A program made the translations under genes and the position numbers. The notes under the pieces are model-generated. The model made no database searches, was not told where the DNA came from, and saw only the letters and a list, made by a program, of their open reading frames with translations. Shown here in pieces: positions 1 through 7,842 of a stretch of DNA of 56,970 nt. How positions within the stretch are numbered: the stretch's first letter is position 1; every line of letters begins with the position of its first letter. The DNA is taken from positions 1 to 56,970 of the forward strand of contig JBJMGI010000034.1 in NCBI GenBank assembly GCA_045807945.1, given 5' to 3'. The stretch is from CAVQGF01 sp045807945. GTDB lineage: Bacteria > Acidobacteriota > Terriglobia > Terriglobales > Acidobacteriaceae.

Positions 1-49
1 CGCAGCCCCCTTTTTCCTTACGTCCCACCGTTGTTGAATAGAGCGTGAA

Positions 50-84
50 CCACGGCGTGAGGCCGCTTGCAACCCACGCCGTGG
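50..84 (-). terminator. Inverted repeat after the hydrolase gene, possible terminator
   Basis: A perfect 10-base inverted repeat (50-59 with 75-84, 15-base loop) lies just after the stop of the minus-strand hydrolase gene. No T-run follows the stem on the minus strand, so it is at best a weak or Rho-assisted terminator or an mRNA 3'-end stabiliser. Confidence 0.4.
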
Positions 85-92
85 CGTAAGTT

Positions 93-941
93 CTAGGCTG
101 CTGCCTTGCGAGCCTGTTGCACCGACTTCAAGAATTTCAGGAGGTCGGCATTCACTTCATCTGCATGGGTAGCGGTTAGGCCGTGAGGTCTGCCGGGATA
201 GTAGATCTCCTGCGCCCCTTTAATCAGCTTGGCTGATTTTTTAGCTGCATTCTTCACCGGCACCACCTGGTCATCCTCACCGTGCATGACCAGCGTAGGG
301 ACATCAAATTTCCTCAGGTCCTCAGTGAAATCGGTCTCGGAAAACGCCTTGATGCTCTCGTAGGCATTTTTGAGACCGCTCTGCATGCTCCAGAGCCAGA
401 ACTGATCCAGTGTCCCCTGCGAGACGTTGGACCCGGGCCGATTGGCGCCGTAGAACGCTGCGGCGAATTGTCTGTAGTACTCTGAACGGTCTTTGGCGAG
501 GCTCTTTCGCCCTTCGTCAAACAGTTCCATCGGGACCCCTTCCGGATTGGAAGCGGTCTTCACTAGAAGTGGCGGAACAGCCGCTATCAGAACAGCTGCG
601 ACAACCCGCTTCGTGCCGTGGCGTCCGATGTAGCGCGCAACTTCACCTCCGCCGGTGGAGTGACCAACGAGAGTGACGTCGTTGAGATCCAGCGCTTCGA
701 TGACTGCTGCGAGATCATCGGCGTATCCATTCATGTCGTTGCCGCTCGAAGCTTGGCTCGAGCGTCCATGACCGCGGCGGTCATGTGCGACGACCCGGAA
801 ACCGTTCTGCTCGAGAAAAAGCATCTGGCCGTCCCACATATCCGAATTCAACGGCCAGCCGTGAGAAAACGTGACGACGGGTCCCTTGCCCCAGTCTTTG
901 TAGTAGATGGTTGTGCCGTCTTTCACTGTGATCGTGCTCAT
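93..941 (-). CDS. Alpha/beta hydrolase, non-haem chloroperoxidase type
   Basis: A 282-residue cytoplasmic alpha/beta-hydrolase without a signal peptide. The family signatures are clear: oxyanion region SHGWP near residue 27, nucleophile elbow GHSTGG near 94-99, catalytic acid in HGEDD near 220 and catalytic His in GRPHGL near 252. Length and motifs fit the cofactor-free haloperoxidase/esterase group. Those enzymes hydrolyse esters and can form peracids; the physiological substrate is usually unknown. AAGGAG lies 7 bases before the ATG. It is the last of three minus-strand genes (NmrA-like, cupin, hydrolase) spaced about 50 bases apart, a set that resembles small stress or detoxification clusters. 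The family call is sure, the substrate unknown. Confidence 0.9.
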   Translation of the reverse strand: MSTITVKDGTTIYYKDWGKGPVVTFSHGWPLNSDMWDGQMLFLEQNGFRVVAHDRRGHGRSSQASSGNDMNGYADDLAAVIEALDLNDVTLVGHSTGGGEVARYIGRHGTKRVVAAVLIAAVPPLLVKTASNPEGVPMELFDEGRKSLAKDRSEYYRQFAAAFYGANRPGSNVSQGTLDQFWLWSMQSGLKNAYESIKAFSETDFTEDLRKFDVPTLVMHGEDDQVVPVKNAAKKSAKLIKGAQEIYYPGRPHGLTATHADEVNADLLKFLKSVQQARKAAA

Positions 942-995
942 AGAAATTCTCCTTTCCTTCGGTTTGTGCGAGCGGAACTACTCGCAGTTTTCGGT

Positions 996-1388
996 TTACT
1001 TGGCGGGCACTAACACCGGAGCGCCTTTGTCCTTCACCAGGAACACGACAAATTTTGCTGGCTTTGTTTTGCTTGCGTTCCGGCCGACTACGTGAACATC
1101 GTTGGGACCTTCATAGAAGGTCTGACCAGGTGTGAGCGTCACTTCTTTTCCGCCCTTCACCTGCATGATGATCGAACCTTCGAGTACGTATACAAACGCA
1201 TTTGCATTGTGGCGATGGATCGGGTCCGAGCTGCCCGGCGGATACACCACCGTGATCATCAGGCCCTCTTTACCGGGCAGGTTGGGCAGATTCTTCGACA
1301 GGAGAGGGGACACTTGAGCTTCCTGCGCCAGCAATGTGCCGGACATGAGACATGCGAACACCAAGAACACTTTTGTGAACGTCGTCAT
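996..1388 (-). CDS. Secreted small cupin-domain protein
   Basis: A 130-residue protein with an N-terminal signal peptide (hydrophobic stretch about 6-20, cleavage after a LLAQ segment) followed by one cupin beta-barrel. The first cupin motif is visible as PIHRHNANAFVYVLEG near residues 57-72, with the two metal-ligand His and a downstream Glu. The second motif (FYEGPNDVHVVGRN) supplies the last His. Such single-domain cupins are often periplasmic metal-binding proteins of unknown substrate. It lies between the NmrA-like and hydrolase genes on the same strand, probably co-transcribed. An AAGG-rich ribosome site precedes the ATG. Confidence 0.85.
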   Translation of the reverse strand: MTTFTKVFLVFACLMSGTLLAQEAQVSPLLSKNLPNLPGKEGLMITVVYPPGSSDPIHRHNANAFVYVLEGSIIMQVKGGKEVTLTPGQTFYEGPNDVHVVGRNASKTKPAKFVVFLVKDKGAPVLVPAK

Positions 1389-1437
1389 GGGTTGACCTTT
1401 CCTTTCAAGGGGCCATCACTGTTCCGGTCTTAAAGTG

Positions 1438-2229
1438 CTAGCTGGCTTTTCGCGCAGCTTGCGCGTTCGCAGTCGGGGGTTTGCTCGCGGGCTGCGTGAG
1501 CCACGTCGCGAAACGCGTCTCTCCGAGCCGCGCGCCGTCGTCAGGCACCAGGGTTCTCTCGCTGATTAGTGCTCCAGAGTAAAGTGCTTTCGGGTCAGCG
1601 ACGACTTCGCGAGAATCGTTGAGAGTCGCCAAGCGTCGCCGAACCAGCTCATCAAGGCGAAACTGTTCCGGCCCTGCTATTTCGACGGTGCCATTTACGG
1701 GGGCACCTACCGCGATCTCGGCCAGGGCGCGGGCGACATCGTCGGCAGCCATCGGCTGGAAGAGCACGGGTGGCAGATGCACTTTCCCGTCCACGACCGA
1801 GATGTCGGCGAGGCCTTTGAGGAATTCGAAGAACTGCGTCGCGTGAACAATCGAGTAAGGGATCAAGGATTCCTTGATCAGCGCCTCCTGCGCCATTTTT
1901 GCGCGGAAGTACCCACTCTCCAGCAGACGCTCGGTGCCTACCACTGACAAAGCAACGTGATGCCCGACGCCAGCGTCCGCTTCGTACTCGAGAAGATTAC
2001 GAGTTGAGGTTTCGAAGAACGCCATTACGGCCGCGTCTTCCCACGAGGGCGAGTTCGACACATCAACAACCACCGATGCGCCCTTCAGCGCTTCGGTTAA
2101 GCCGTCGCCCGTAAGGGTGTTGACCCCGGTATCGGGGGATGCAGCCACTGCTTCGCGCCCTTGCTCACGAAGTCTTCTGACGAGTTTTGATCCAATGAGT
2201 CCAGTACCGCCAACGACGACGATTTTCAT
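1438..2229 (-). CDS. NmrA-like NAD(P)-binding oxidoreductase
   Basis: A 263-residue atypical short-chain dehydrogenase of the NmrA/NAD(P)H-binding group. The N-terminal Rossmann motif VGGTGLIGS (residues 6-14) is intact. The body has the family layout (VVDVSNSP after the fourth strand, then FRAKMAQE and HATQFFEF segments). There is no Tyr-x-x-x-Lys catalytic motif typical of classical SDRs, so it may be a redox sensor or a reductase of a small carbonyl or quinone. GAGGAGG sits 5 bases before the ATG. It heads the three-gene minus-strand group; the 349-base intergenic region to its right presumably carries the promoter. Confidence 0.85.
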   Translation of the reverse strand: MKIVVVGGTGLIGSKLVRRLREQGREAVAASPDTGVNTLTGDGLTEALKGASVVVDVSNSPSWEDAAVMAFFETSTRNLLEYEADAGVGHHVALSVVGTERLLESGYFRAKMAQEALIKESLIPYSIVHATQFFEFLKGLADISVVDGKVHLPPVLFQPMAADDVARALAEIAVGAPVNGTVEIAGPEQFRLDELVRRRLATLNDSREVVADPKALYSGALISERTLVPDDGARLGETRFATWLTQPASKPPTANAQAARKAS

Positions 2230-2578
2230 CGGCCCCTCCTCTTAATTTTTGTGTTTGAGTTTCGGACCGTTCGGCCGTTCTCGCTAACGTCCGAGATCCA
2301 ATCGTTTGCGGGCTAAACCCGTCAACAGCGGGTTCGCCGAGATTTGGCATCAGTTCCCCAATGTGACTCGAACACTGGGAGACAGAAGTAGAGGAATCAG
2401 AAGTGACTCGCCTCGGGGGGTGTGCATTGCGAGAAACTGCTCTTCGGAGAGGCGAGCCAAAAAAATGCTACTCCGCCAAAATTGGAGATGGAAGTACAAA
2501 ATTCACTTAGCCAGCTAAGTCGCACATTGGCGTGGGTACCATTTGCAAATCCAGTGTTGCGGGATTACATTTTTGCGC
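2230..2578. other. 349-base intergenic region with inverted repeats
   Basis: Non-coding space between divergent genes. It holds an 8-base perfect inverted repeat (2407-2414 with 2449-2456) enclosing 34 bases that could fold further, followed by seven A residues on the plus strand, and a smaller hairpin near 2317-2335. No convincing gene was found. Divergent promoters for the NmrA-like and TlpA-like genes must lie here, but I cannot place them with confidence. Confidence 0.5.
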
Positions 2579-3139
2579 ATGATTCGGAGACTGCGTGTAC
2601 CCGCCGCCCGGTTCCGCCCGCAACTGATTCCGCTGCTGTTCTTTTTTGTTGTTGCCGGCTCTGCCTTCGCACAGAGCAGTGGCGAGAGCAAAGAGAAAGA
2701 ACCCGCTCCCCGCTTCAACGCCACCACCACCACAGGCGAGAAGTTCAACAATGCCTCGCTAAAGGGAAAGGTGGTGCTGCTGGAGTTCTGGACTACTTGG
2801 TGCACCTATTGCGAGTATGAGCGACCCTTCGTCGAGCGGCTGAATGAAGACTTTGGCAACAAAGGTCTCGTCATCCTTGCCGTGAACGTGGGCGAAGGCA
2901 AGAAGACGGTAAAAAAGTATATGGAAGAGCATCCACGCAAGACGCGCATCGTGCTCACTGAAAACACCAACCTCGCCGCAATGTACGCCGCCAAGAGTTA
3001 TCCCATTTACGTTGTTCTCGATCGCGAAGGCAATGTCGCTGGGAAGCAAGACGGAGCCGCCGGCGAATCGGCGTTACGCAACCTGGTTGCCACCGCCGGC
3101 TTGGAAGGTGTGAACGAGGACGCCGACAACAGCAAATAG
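2579..3139 (+). CDS. TlpA-like periplasmic thioredoxin
   Basis: A 186-residue thiol-disulphide oxidoreductase of the TlpA/ResA/AhpC-TSA type. It begins with a basic stretch and signal peptide (residues about 1-32, ending AFAQ), so it should act in the periplasm. The active site is WTTWCTYCEYERPF, a CxxC with Thr-Tyr between the cysteines, near residue 80. The cis-Pro loop follows in SYPIYVVLD. The family reduces apo-cytochrome c or protects periplasmic thiols. The ATG at 2579 is chosen over a TTG at 2543 because it directly precedes the charged signal-peptide N-region; no strong ribosome site is visible. Monocistronic in context. Confidence 0.88.
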   Translation: MIRRLRVPAARFRPQLIPLLFFFVVAGSAFAQSSGESKEKEPAPRFNATTTTGEKFNNASLKGKVVLLEFWTTWCTYCEYERPFVERLNEDFGNKGLVILAVNVGEGKKTVKKYMEEHPRKTRIVLTENTNLAAMYAAKSYPIYVVLDREGNVAGKQDGAAGESALRNLVATAGLEGVNEDADNSK

Positions 3140-3270
3140 CGGAGAACGGTCCCTTTTTTTCGCAATCTAGTGCTGCTGACGGCTTCACCTTCCGATTTGC
3201 CTGTGATATTTTCTACCGCGTTCGTGAGTTCCCGGTTCACCCCGCGTTAAGAAAAGTTTTGGAGAGAAAC

Positions 3271-4380
3271 ATGAGACTCCGTGTTTGCTCGATCGTCCTT
3301 TCCCTCTCGGCCACGCTTCTGGCCCAAGCCCCGGTTCCGGTAGAAACCGCCATGCCCGCCCGCCCGAATGTCACGCTTCTCATGAGCGCCACGGATTCTT
3401 CGGGGAACCCCATCACGGATCTGAGCAAAGAGCAGATCACGGTCATTGATAATGGGCAGTCCACGCCGGTGTCCGCGCTTCGCCGGGTTTCTGGCGCCCC
3501 CCTGCACCTGGCCATCGTGCTATATGCCTCGAAGGGATATTTCGCTCAAGAGCAAGCCGCTGCCGCCGCGCTGGTGCAAAAGGTGATTCGGCCCAATGTT
3601 GATGCCGCGTTCGTATTGACTGCCGGCGGAAGCAAGCCGTGGCCGACCCCGCAGATCAACTGGCAGACCGACCCCAATGAGCTCGCCAAGACCATACAGT
3701 CACTGGATAAAGATGCGGGCATCCGAGACGCTTTCAATTTTGAGATCAGCGATGACAACGGTACCGGCTCCAGACTCTGGAGAGCGGCTGTGCAGAGAGA
3801 CACCGGTCCCGACATTTTTGACGCGGTTTGGGCGATGATGAAGTCCGATCCCCGGCCCGCTCGACGCGCACTGGTGATCTTCCGCGAGCCCTGGGCGAAT
3901 AGTCCCGGAGGCGACAAGCCAAGCATTGACTATGTCTCGGGGAAATTAGCTGCGATCATAAGAAACGCCCAAGAGCTGAAGGTTCCGATCTTTTCGATAG
4001 GAATCGAAGATGTCGCGCTGATGCCCAGCCAGGACAAGAATTTCGGCAAGGTTTACGCCCCCGTGCATTCCGGAGGCGGCGCCTCCCTGCGGTCCTACGA
4101 CATAGATACGCAGAAGTACAGGTACGGCCTTTACGAGGGTGGCAAGTCGAACATCGAAACGCTTTCAGCGAGCACCGGGGGGCGCGCATTCTGGGACGTG
4201 AAGAAAAACTATCCCGACGCCGTGAACAACATAGCCCGCGCATTCGATGCGCAATATATTTTTACCTTTGCAGCAATGGCAGAAGGGCCGACCACGCCGG
4301 CTCACTCGGTGAAACTCGTCTCGGGACGCAGCGGGTTGCAGGTTGATGTCCCTGCTGCATATGTTTTGGCGGGAAAATAA
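3271..4380 (+). CDS. Secreted VWFA-related domain protein (acidobacterial type)
   Basis: A 369-residue exported protein with a signal peptide (about 1-19) followed by the VWFA-related domain expanded in Acidobacteria: PNVTLLMSATDSSGNPITDL, then IDNGQSTPV, then the von Willebrand A fold. The usual metal-binding DxSxS at the end of the first beta-strand reads YASKG here, so a functional MIDAS site is doubtful. The start is the ATG at 3271, preceded by GGAGAG; an in-frame TTG at 3259 overlaps that ribosome site and is less likely. The family's role is unknown; cell-surface protein binding is the usual guess. Confidence 0.8.
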   Translation: MRLRVCSIVLSLSATLLAQAPVPVETAMPARPNVTLLMSATDSSGNPITDLSKEQITVIDNGQSTPVSALRRVSGAPLHLAIVLYASKGYFAQEQAAAAALVQKVIRPNVDAAFVLTAGGSKPWPTPQINWQTDPNELAKTIQSLDKDAGIRDAFNFEISDDNGTGSRLWRAAVQRDTGPDIFDAVWAMMKSDPRPARRALVIFREPWANSPGGDKPSIDYVSGKLAAIIRNAQELKVPIFSIGIEDVALMPSQDKNFGKVYAPVHSGGGASLRSYDIDTQKYRYGLYEGGKSNIETLSASTGGRAFWDVKKNYPDAVNNIARAFDAQYIFTFAAMAEGPTTPAHSVKLVSGRSGLQVDVPAAYVLAGK

Positions 4381-4399
4381 CCTGTTGTTCCCGCCCGGA

Positions 4400-4405
4400 T
4401 ACAAT
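4400..4405 (+). promoter_or_regulatory. -10 hexamer 8 bases before the GDSL gene start
   Basis: TACAAT, five of six matches to the -10 consensus, ends 8 bases before the GTG start at 4414. A transcript from it would begin within a few bases of the start codon. No convincing -35 hexamer is visible. Confidence 0.4.
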
Positions 4406-4413
4406 CCCCAGTT

Positions 4414-5433
4414 GTGCACGATATCGCTTTGTTTTTCGCCGCAGGAGAATCCCTATATCCCGGCTCGGTACTGCTGCTATGCGTGCTGGCTGCTTCGCCC
4501 ATCGTTAGAAATTCTTGGCAGCGGCGGGTCAGGAACATTCTTGCCTGGTTGGGACTCTGCTTAATGGTCGTCGCGTCTCCTCCTGTTTCGCCACTCACCA
4601 TATTGTTCTTCATCCTGCTTTTCTTGGTTTGGATGATCTACTCGAACCGGACCGCCGGAGCGACTCGGGAATCGGGGATTCGACCGGTCGCAGCCATACT
4701 GCTGACGGTGCTCACGGTGGTGGTCACGAGGACGGAATACCTACAGCGCCGTATGCCACATGTTTCCGGAGCACGCGCCGATCACCTCGTCGTGATCGGA
4801 GATTCGATCTCAGCCGGTATCGACCCTGCGATAGCTCCCTGGCCCACGGTCTTCCAAACAATGACGAATATTCCTGTTAAGAATCTGGCGCTGCCAGGAG
4901 CAGAAGTGAACGAAGGTCCATATATGGCGGCAAAGGTGAATCCTGAAGATCATCTGATTGTGATAGAGCTTGGAGGGAACGACCTTCTCGCTAACGAACC
5001 GGGGACTCGCTTCGAGAAGTACCTTGGAGAGACACTGCAACAACTCGCAAGGCCCGACCGGACCCTGGTGATGTTTGAGCTTCCGTTACTCCCACACAAA
5101 ACAAACTATGGCGAGATTCAGCGGCGTTTAGCAGCCAAGTATCACGTTTGGCTGATTCCTAAACGCAAGTTCATTGGGGTTCTTCGTGGGGCGGACGCAA
5201 CCACTGACGGAATCCACCTCTCGTCGGAAGGGGCTCGCCACATGTCTCTGCTGGTAAAAGAAGTCCTCGCGCCCGTCTTGAAACCTCTCGCCCAAATTAA
5301 CTTCGAGTGTGACCCTCGCAGAGCCGCGAGCATTTGGCCCGCGGCTCCGGGTTCCATCGATTTACTTCGCTACGACTGTCATCCGCATCCAGGGATGGAT
5401 GCAGCACTGATAGTGGTGCTCGCCCTTCGATAG
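4414..5433 (+). CDS. Membrane-anchored SGNH/GDSL hydrolase
   Basis: A 339-residue protein. The first ~110 residues hold three to four hydrophobic membrane segments. An SGNH hydrolase domain follows: block I VVIGDSISAG (nucleophile Ser), block II Gly in LALPGAEVN, block III ELGGNDLL (Asn) and block V DGIHLSSEG (Asp and His). All four signature positions are intact, so an active esterase, lipase or deacylase facing the periplasm is likely. The substrate is unknown. The GTG start is preceded closely by TACAAT, suggesting a near-leaderless mRNA. The 3' end overlaps the convergent cupredoxin gene by 72 bases; the last ~50 residues extend beyond the recognisable domain. Confidence 0.85.
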   Translation: MHDIALFFAAGESLYPGSVLLLCVLAASPIVRNSWQRRVRNILAWLGLCLMVVASPPVSPLTILFFILLFLVWMIYSNRTAGATRESGIRPVAAILLTVLTVVVTRTEYLQRRMPHVSGARADHLVVIGDSISAGIDPAIAPWPTVFQTMTNIPVKNLALPGAEVNEGPYMAAKVNPEDHLIVIELGGNDLLANEPGTRFEKYLGETLQQLARPDRTLVMFELPLLPHKTNYGEIQRRLAAKYHVWLIPKRKFIGVLRGADATTDGIHLSSEGARHMSLLVKEVLAPVLKPLAQINFECDPRRAASIWPAAPGSIDLLRYDCHPHPGMDAALIVVLALR

Positions 5434-5904
5434 ATTGTCGATCTCCAGTTTGCTTCCTTGCAGAACGCGGGTTTTGGCTACGTCAAGATTGGCGAAGCCC
5501 TCGCCGACGGCACATTCAGGAGCAGCATCTTCGCCGCCGTTGAGGTCCGGAATAAAGCCGCCACCGAACTTCTTCACTTCGGTGAACGTGTGCGGCTCGC
5601 CACCCTGATCGGTCAGCACGACAGTGCCGCCGCTCTTGATGGTGACGTTGTCGGGCTCGAAGTCCCAGTTCTTGTCGGGAGTGCCAGCAGCGGCCTTGGC
5701 GAACAGATCGCTGAGTTTAGTAGTGGCGCCGAGCGCGACGTTATGACAGAAGCCGTCGCCGAGCGCGGCATTGAAGGTGGTAGGGTCGCACTCATCGAGT
5801 GCAACGACCTGTGCGGTGGTGGGTAAAGCGGATTGCGCGAACGCGTTGCCGCCGCTAAAAACGACTGCGCTGACGAGCAGCGTGAAAAGAAGGTTGTTCC
5901 TCAT
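5362..5904 (-). CDS. Secreted cupredoxin (plastocyanin-like) protein
   Basis: A 180-residue exported blue-copper-type protein. A signal peptide covers about residues 1-23 (ending NAFAQ). The cupredoxin fold carries a first ligand in GGEPHTFTE and a C-terminal ligand cluster HHYQCCIHPWMRM, giving the His-Cys-His-Met set of a type 1 copper site; a second Cys adjoins the ligand Cys. It probably acts in periplasmic electron transfer or copper handling. GAGG lies 6 bases before the ATG. The promoter at 5951-5979 and upstream element (5982-6018) are shared with the next gene, an AhpD-like protein, which points to a common oxidative or metal-stress response. Confidence 0.88.
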   Translation of the reverse strand: MRNNLLFTLLVSAVVFSGGNAFAQSALPTTAQVVALDECDPTTFNAALGDGFCHNVALGATTKLSDLFAKAAAGTPDKNWDFEPDNVTIKSGGTVVLTDQGGEPHTFTEVKKFGGGFIPDLNGGEDAAPECAVGEGFANLDVAKTRVLQGSKLEIDNLSKGEHHYQCCIHPWMRMTVVAK

Positions 5905-5950
5905 TTGCTACCTCGATGTGTTTTTTCGAATAACCTGCATTCGAATATCG

Positions 5951-5979
5951 AGAGTAGCTGGCAGAGAGCATCGCAACAA
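5951..5979 (-). promoter_or_regulatory. Promoter of the cupredoxin gene
   Basis: On the minus strand a -35 TTGTTG (5974-5979), a 17-base spacer and a -10 TACTCT (5951-5956). The same two hexamers with the same spacing (TTGATG, 17, TACTCT) precede the AhpD-like gene, which supports both. Transcription would start about 40 bases before the ATG at 5904. Confidence 0.6.
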
Positions 5980-5981
5980 GA

Positions 5982-6018
5982 TGGCAGAATAGACAATCTA
6001 CATAGGCTATTCCGCCAC
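5982..6018 (-). promoter_or_regulatory. Putative operator, copy 1 of a 37-base repeat
   Basis: This 37-base element is repeated at 6480-6516 with 31 of 37 positions identical, including the first 20 without mismatch. It contains the palindrome TAGA-CAA-TCTA and ends in TGGC and GCCAC. In both copies it abuts the -35 hexamer on its upstream side. This is the position of an activator or dual regulator site. In this copy GAATAG and CTATTC also form an inverted repeat. Confidence 0.6.
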
Positions 6019-6029
6019 CTGCTCCGTTT

Positions 6030-6362
6030 TTACGACTTTTCGTAGAACTTCATGGCCATCGAGCCGTGCGTCGCCGCGCCTCCGGCACGCAGAGCAGCCG
6101 CGATGAATGTGGTCTCCGTGATCTCCTCACGCGAGGCACCCGCGGCCTTTGCCGCTTTAGTGTGCACCTCGATGCAGTAGACGCATTGTGTGGTGAACGC
6201 AACCCCAAGCGCGACGAGCTCGCGATATTTCCGCGGGATGGCCCCGTCTTCACGTCCGACGATCTTATCCAGGTTCAGCCAGGCGGTGAATTCGGTGGGG
6301 GCTAGTTTTCCCATTTCCTTCAGGAAGCGAAGGTCTGCTGGGTCATGGTAATGGTCGCTCAT
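6030..6362 (-). CDS. Carboxymuconolactone decarboxylase / AhpD-like protein
   Basis: A 110-residue all-helical protein of the CMD/AhpD family. The signature CVYCIEVHTKAA has the CxxC redox pair and the following His expected of AhpD-type disulphide reductases, so a peroxidase-linked thiol function fits better than lactone decarboxylation. AGGAG lies 8 bases before the ATG. It is transcribed separately from the neighbouring cupredoxin gene but from an equivalent promoter (6450-6478) under the same upstream element, so the two are probably co-regulated. The partner peroxidase is not in this window. Confidence 0.9.
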   Translation of the reverse strand: MSDHYHDPADLRFLKEMGKLAPTEFTAWLNLDKIVGREDGAIPRKYRELVALGVAFTTQCVYCIEVHTKAAKAAGASREEITETTFIAAALRAGGAATHGSMAMKFYEKS

Positions 6363-6449
6363 TGATTCTTCTCCTGTGGGGCACCATTCCTATGCTCAAA
6401 AAGGCTCAACGCTTACTGGGAGGTTGAGCCAGCGTGCCGCTTATTAGCG

Positions 6450-6478
6450 AGAGTAACCGCAGGACCATGCCACATCAA
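6450..6478 (-). promoter_or_regulatory. Promoter of the AhpD-like gene
   Basis: Minus-strand -35 TTGATG (6473-6478), 17-base spacer, -10 TACTCT (6450-6455), the twin of the promoter at 5951-5979. The predicted leader is about 80 bases. Confidence 0.6.
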
Positions 6479-6479
6479 G

Positions 6480-6516
6480 TGGCAGAATAGACAATCTACG
6501 CAGGTAATTAAGCCAC
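6480..6516 (-). promoter_or_regulatory. Putative operator, copy 2 of a 37-base repeat
   Basis: Second copy of the element described at 5982-6018, one base upstream of the -35 hexamer of the AhpD-like gene. The central TAGA-CAA-TCTA palindrome and the GCCAC end are conserved; differences are concentrated between them. Confidence 0.6.
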
Positions 6517-6531
6517 GTTTGCCACGCGACG

Positions 6532-7689
6532 TCACTTGCCTGGATCGGCCAAGCGGCAAATGAACCCCCACCCGCCACCGAGTTCGCTGACTGCGAGCAT
6601 CAGTTCGTTCTTCCCTTTTTTTAGGGGAAGGTAGACGGCGTCGTTTTCCGGATTAACGATCCCAAGGAACCTTGGGTCACGGAAGGCCTGCGCGCTACGT
6701 CCGCGGTAGAGGATCTTCCCATTCAGGAAGACGCTGACGTCGTCGCTGTAACCGATCTCGAGCTTTTTCACCTGGCCGCGATCGGAGTCGATGTTGGTCT
6801 TCGCGTAAAGCATCTTCATTCCGGGCTGCGGCTCAAGGCGCTTCGAGAAGTCGTTCTGAAACGAGACTCGCGGATGCGGCGCCTCACGGTAGCGCTGCAG
6901 GACAACGAATCCCGGCGCCTCGGCTTCTACGTCTTGCCATTGCATGCTCGCTTCCTCGGCAGGCGCGAGCGGGGCTTCGAGGTTTCGCTTCAGGGCGTCG
7001 AGGGCGGGCGAGATGCTCCATTTGGTGAGCGTGTTCGCGGGCATCGGCGGCAGATGCCTCTCCCACGGAAGATTGGGCGTCGTGCGTACTTCGAAGTTCG
7101 AGAAGTAAGTTTCGCCGGTGAGGTCGTAAAGCGCGATCTTGCCAGTCTGAACTCCACTCTTCAGGTCGTCCATCACTAGAACAGGTTTTTCCATGTCCTT
7201 CATGTAGAGCTTGGCCTGCGCGCCGGTCACCTCAAGACGCATGTGGAACCATTCATCCTTAGGAATGTCGGTTGCGGCGGTGAAACCAGGCCCATTGAAG
7301 AGCTGCCAGTTGCGTCCGGTGCCGAGGACCGGCGTGTACTGCAACGCGTCGGGATACCCCGACTGGTGCTGGCGGAAATAAACCTCTTCGTAATTGGCTT
7401 CGTCTTTATCGATGCGAAAATCAAAACCAACAAAGCCGCGCTTGGCGGGCGTGTTGACGTCCACATCGATAACGCCGTCACGCATTTCGAAATCTTTCAA
7501 GACCGCGGCGGCTCCATCCATCCGGAGCGACTTCTTGCCTTGATAGTCCACGACCTTTGCGTCACCCTCAAGTTCCCAGCGTGGAGAATCCGCCGGGACG
7601 GCTATGGCTTGCGACTGCGCCCACATCGGCGCGGCGAAGAGCAGGACAGGTGCAATAAAGGTGAATGCCGGGTGGCGCCTAAGAATCAT
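6532..7689 (-). CDS. Secreted concanavalin-like (LamG/DUF1080-type) protein
   Basis: A 385-residue exported protein. The signal peptide spans residues about 1-24 (ending MWAQ). Residues 40-205 look like a jelly-roll lectin/glucanase-type domain: FVGFDFRI, YEEVYFRQHQSG, WFHMRLEVTGAQAKLYM and TYFSNFEVR match the strand pattern of LamG/DUF1080 proteins. The C-terminal ~130 residues form a second beta-rich domain (VSVFLNGKILYRGR, GKNELMLAVSE), similar in style to ligand-binding modules of secreted glycoside hydrolases. No catalytic residues are recognised, so carbohydrate binding is inference. AGGAG precedes the ATG by 5 bases. Confidence 0.7.
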   Translation of the reverse strand: MILRRHPAFTFIAPVLLFAAPMWAQSQAIAVPADSPRWELEGDAKVVDYQGKKSLRMDGAAAVLKDFEMRDGVIDVDVNTPAKRGFVGFDFRIDKDEANYEEVYFRQHQSGYPDALQYTPVLGTGRNWQLFNGPGFTAATDIPKDEWFHMRLEVTGAQAKLYMKDMEKPVLVMDDLKSGVQTGKIALYDLTGETYFSNFEVRTTPNLPWERHLPPMPANTLTKWSISPALDALKRNLEAPLAPAEEASMQWQDVEAEAPGFVVLQRYREAPHPRVSFQNDFSKRLEPQPGMKMLYAKTNIDSDRGQVKKLEIGYSDDVSVFLNGKILYRGRSAQAFRDPRFLGIVNPENDAVYLPLKKGKNELMLAVSELGGGWGFICRLADPGK

Positions 7690-7822
7690 TGGGTCTCCTG
7701 ATTGTTTGTGTCTGTCTTAAGACTCTGAGGACGGGCAAAGGGGTAGCGAAATCCAGCACGCGCTACTTTCAGACCGCACCGGATCTGCGCATTTCTATCC
7801 CATGCCATGGATTCGGTACGAC

Positions 7823-7828
7823 TATAAT
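7823..7828 (+). promoter_or_regulatory. Consensus -10 before the first kinase gene
   Basis: A perfect TATAAT ends 14 bases before the ATG at 7843. The predicted transcript leader would be only about 8 bases, too short for a normal ribosome site, and none is seen. No clear -35 is visible. Confidence 0.5.
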
Positions 7829-7842
7829 CTCCACCGACCCCG

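Noticed and set aside
2407..2463. Inverted repeat plus A-run as a terminator
   Set aside because: On the plus strand the tract after the stem is A, not T, and on the minus strand the T-run precedes the stem.
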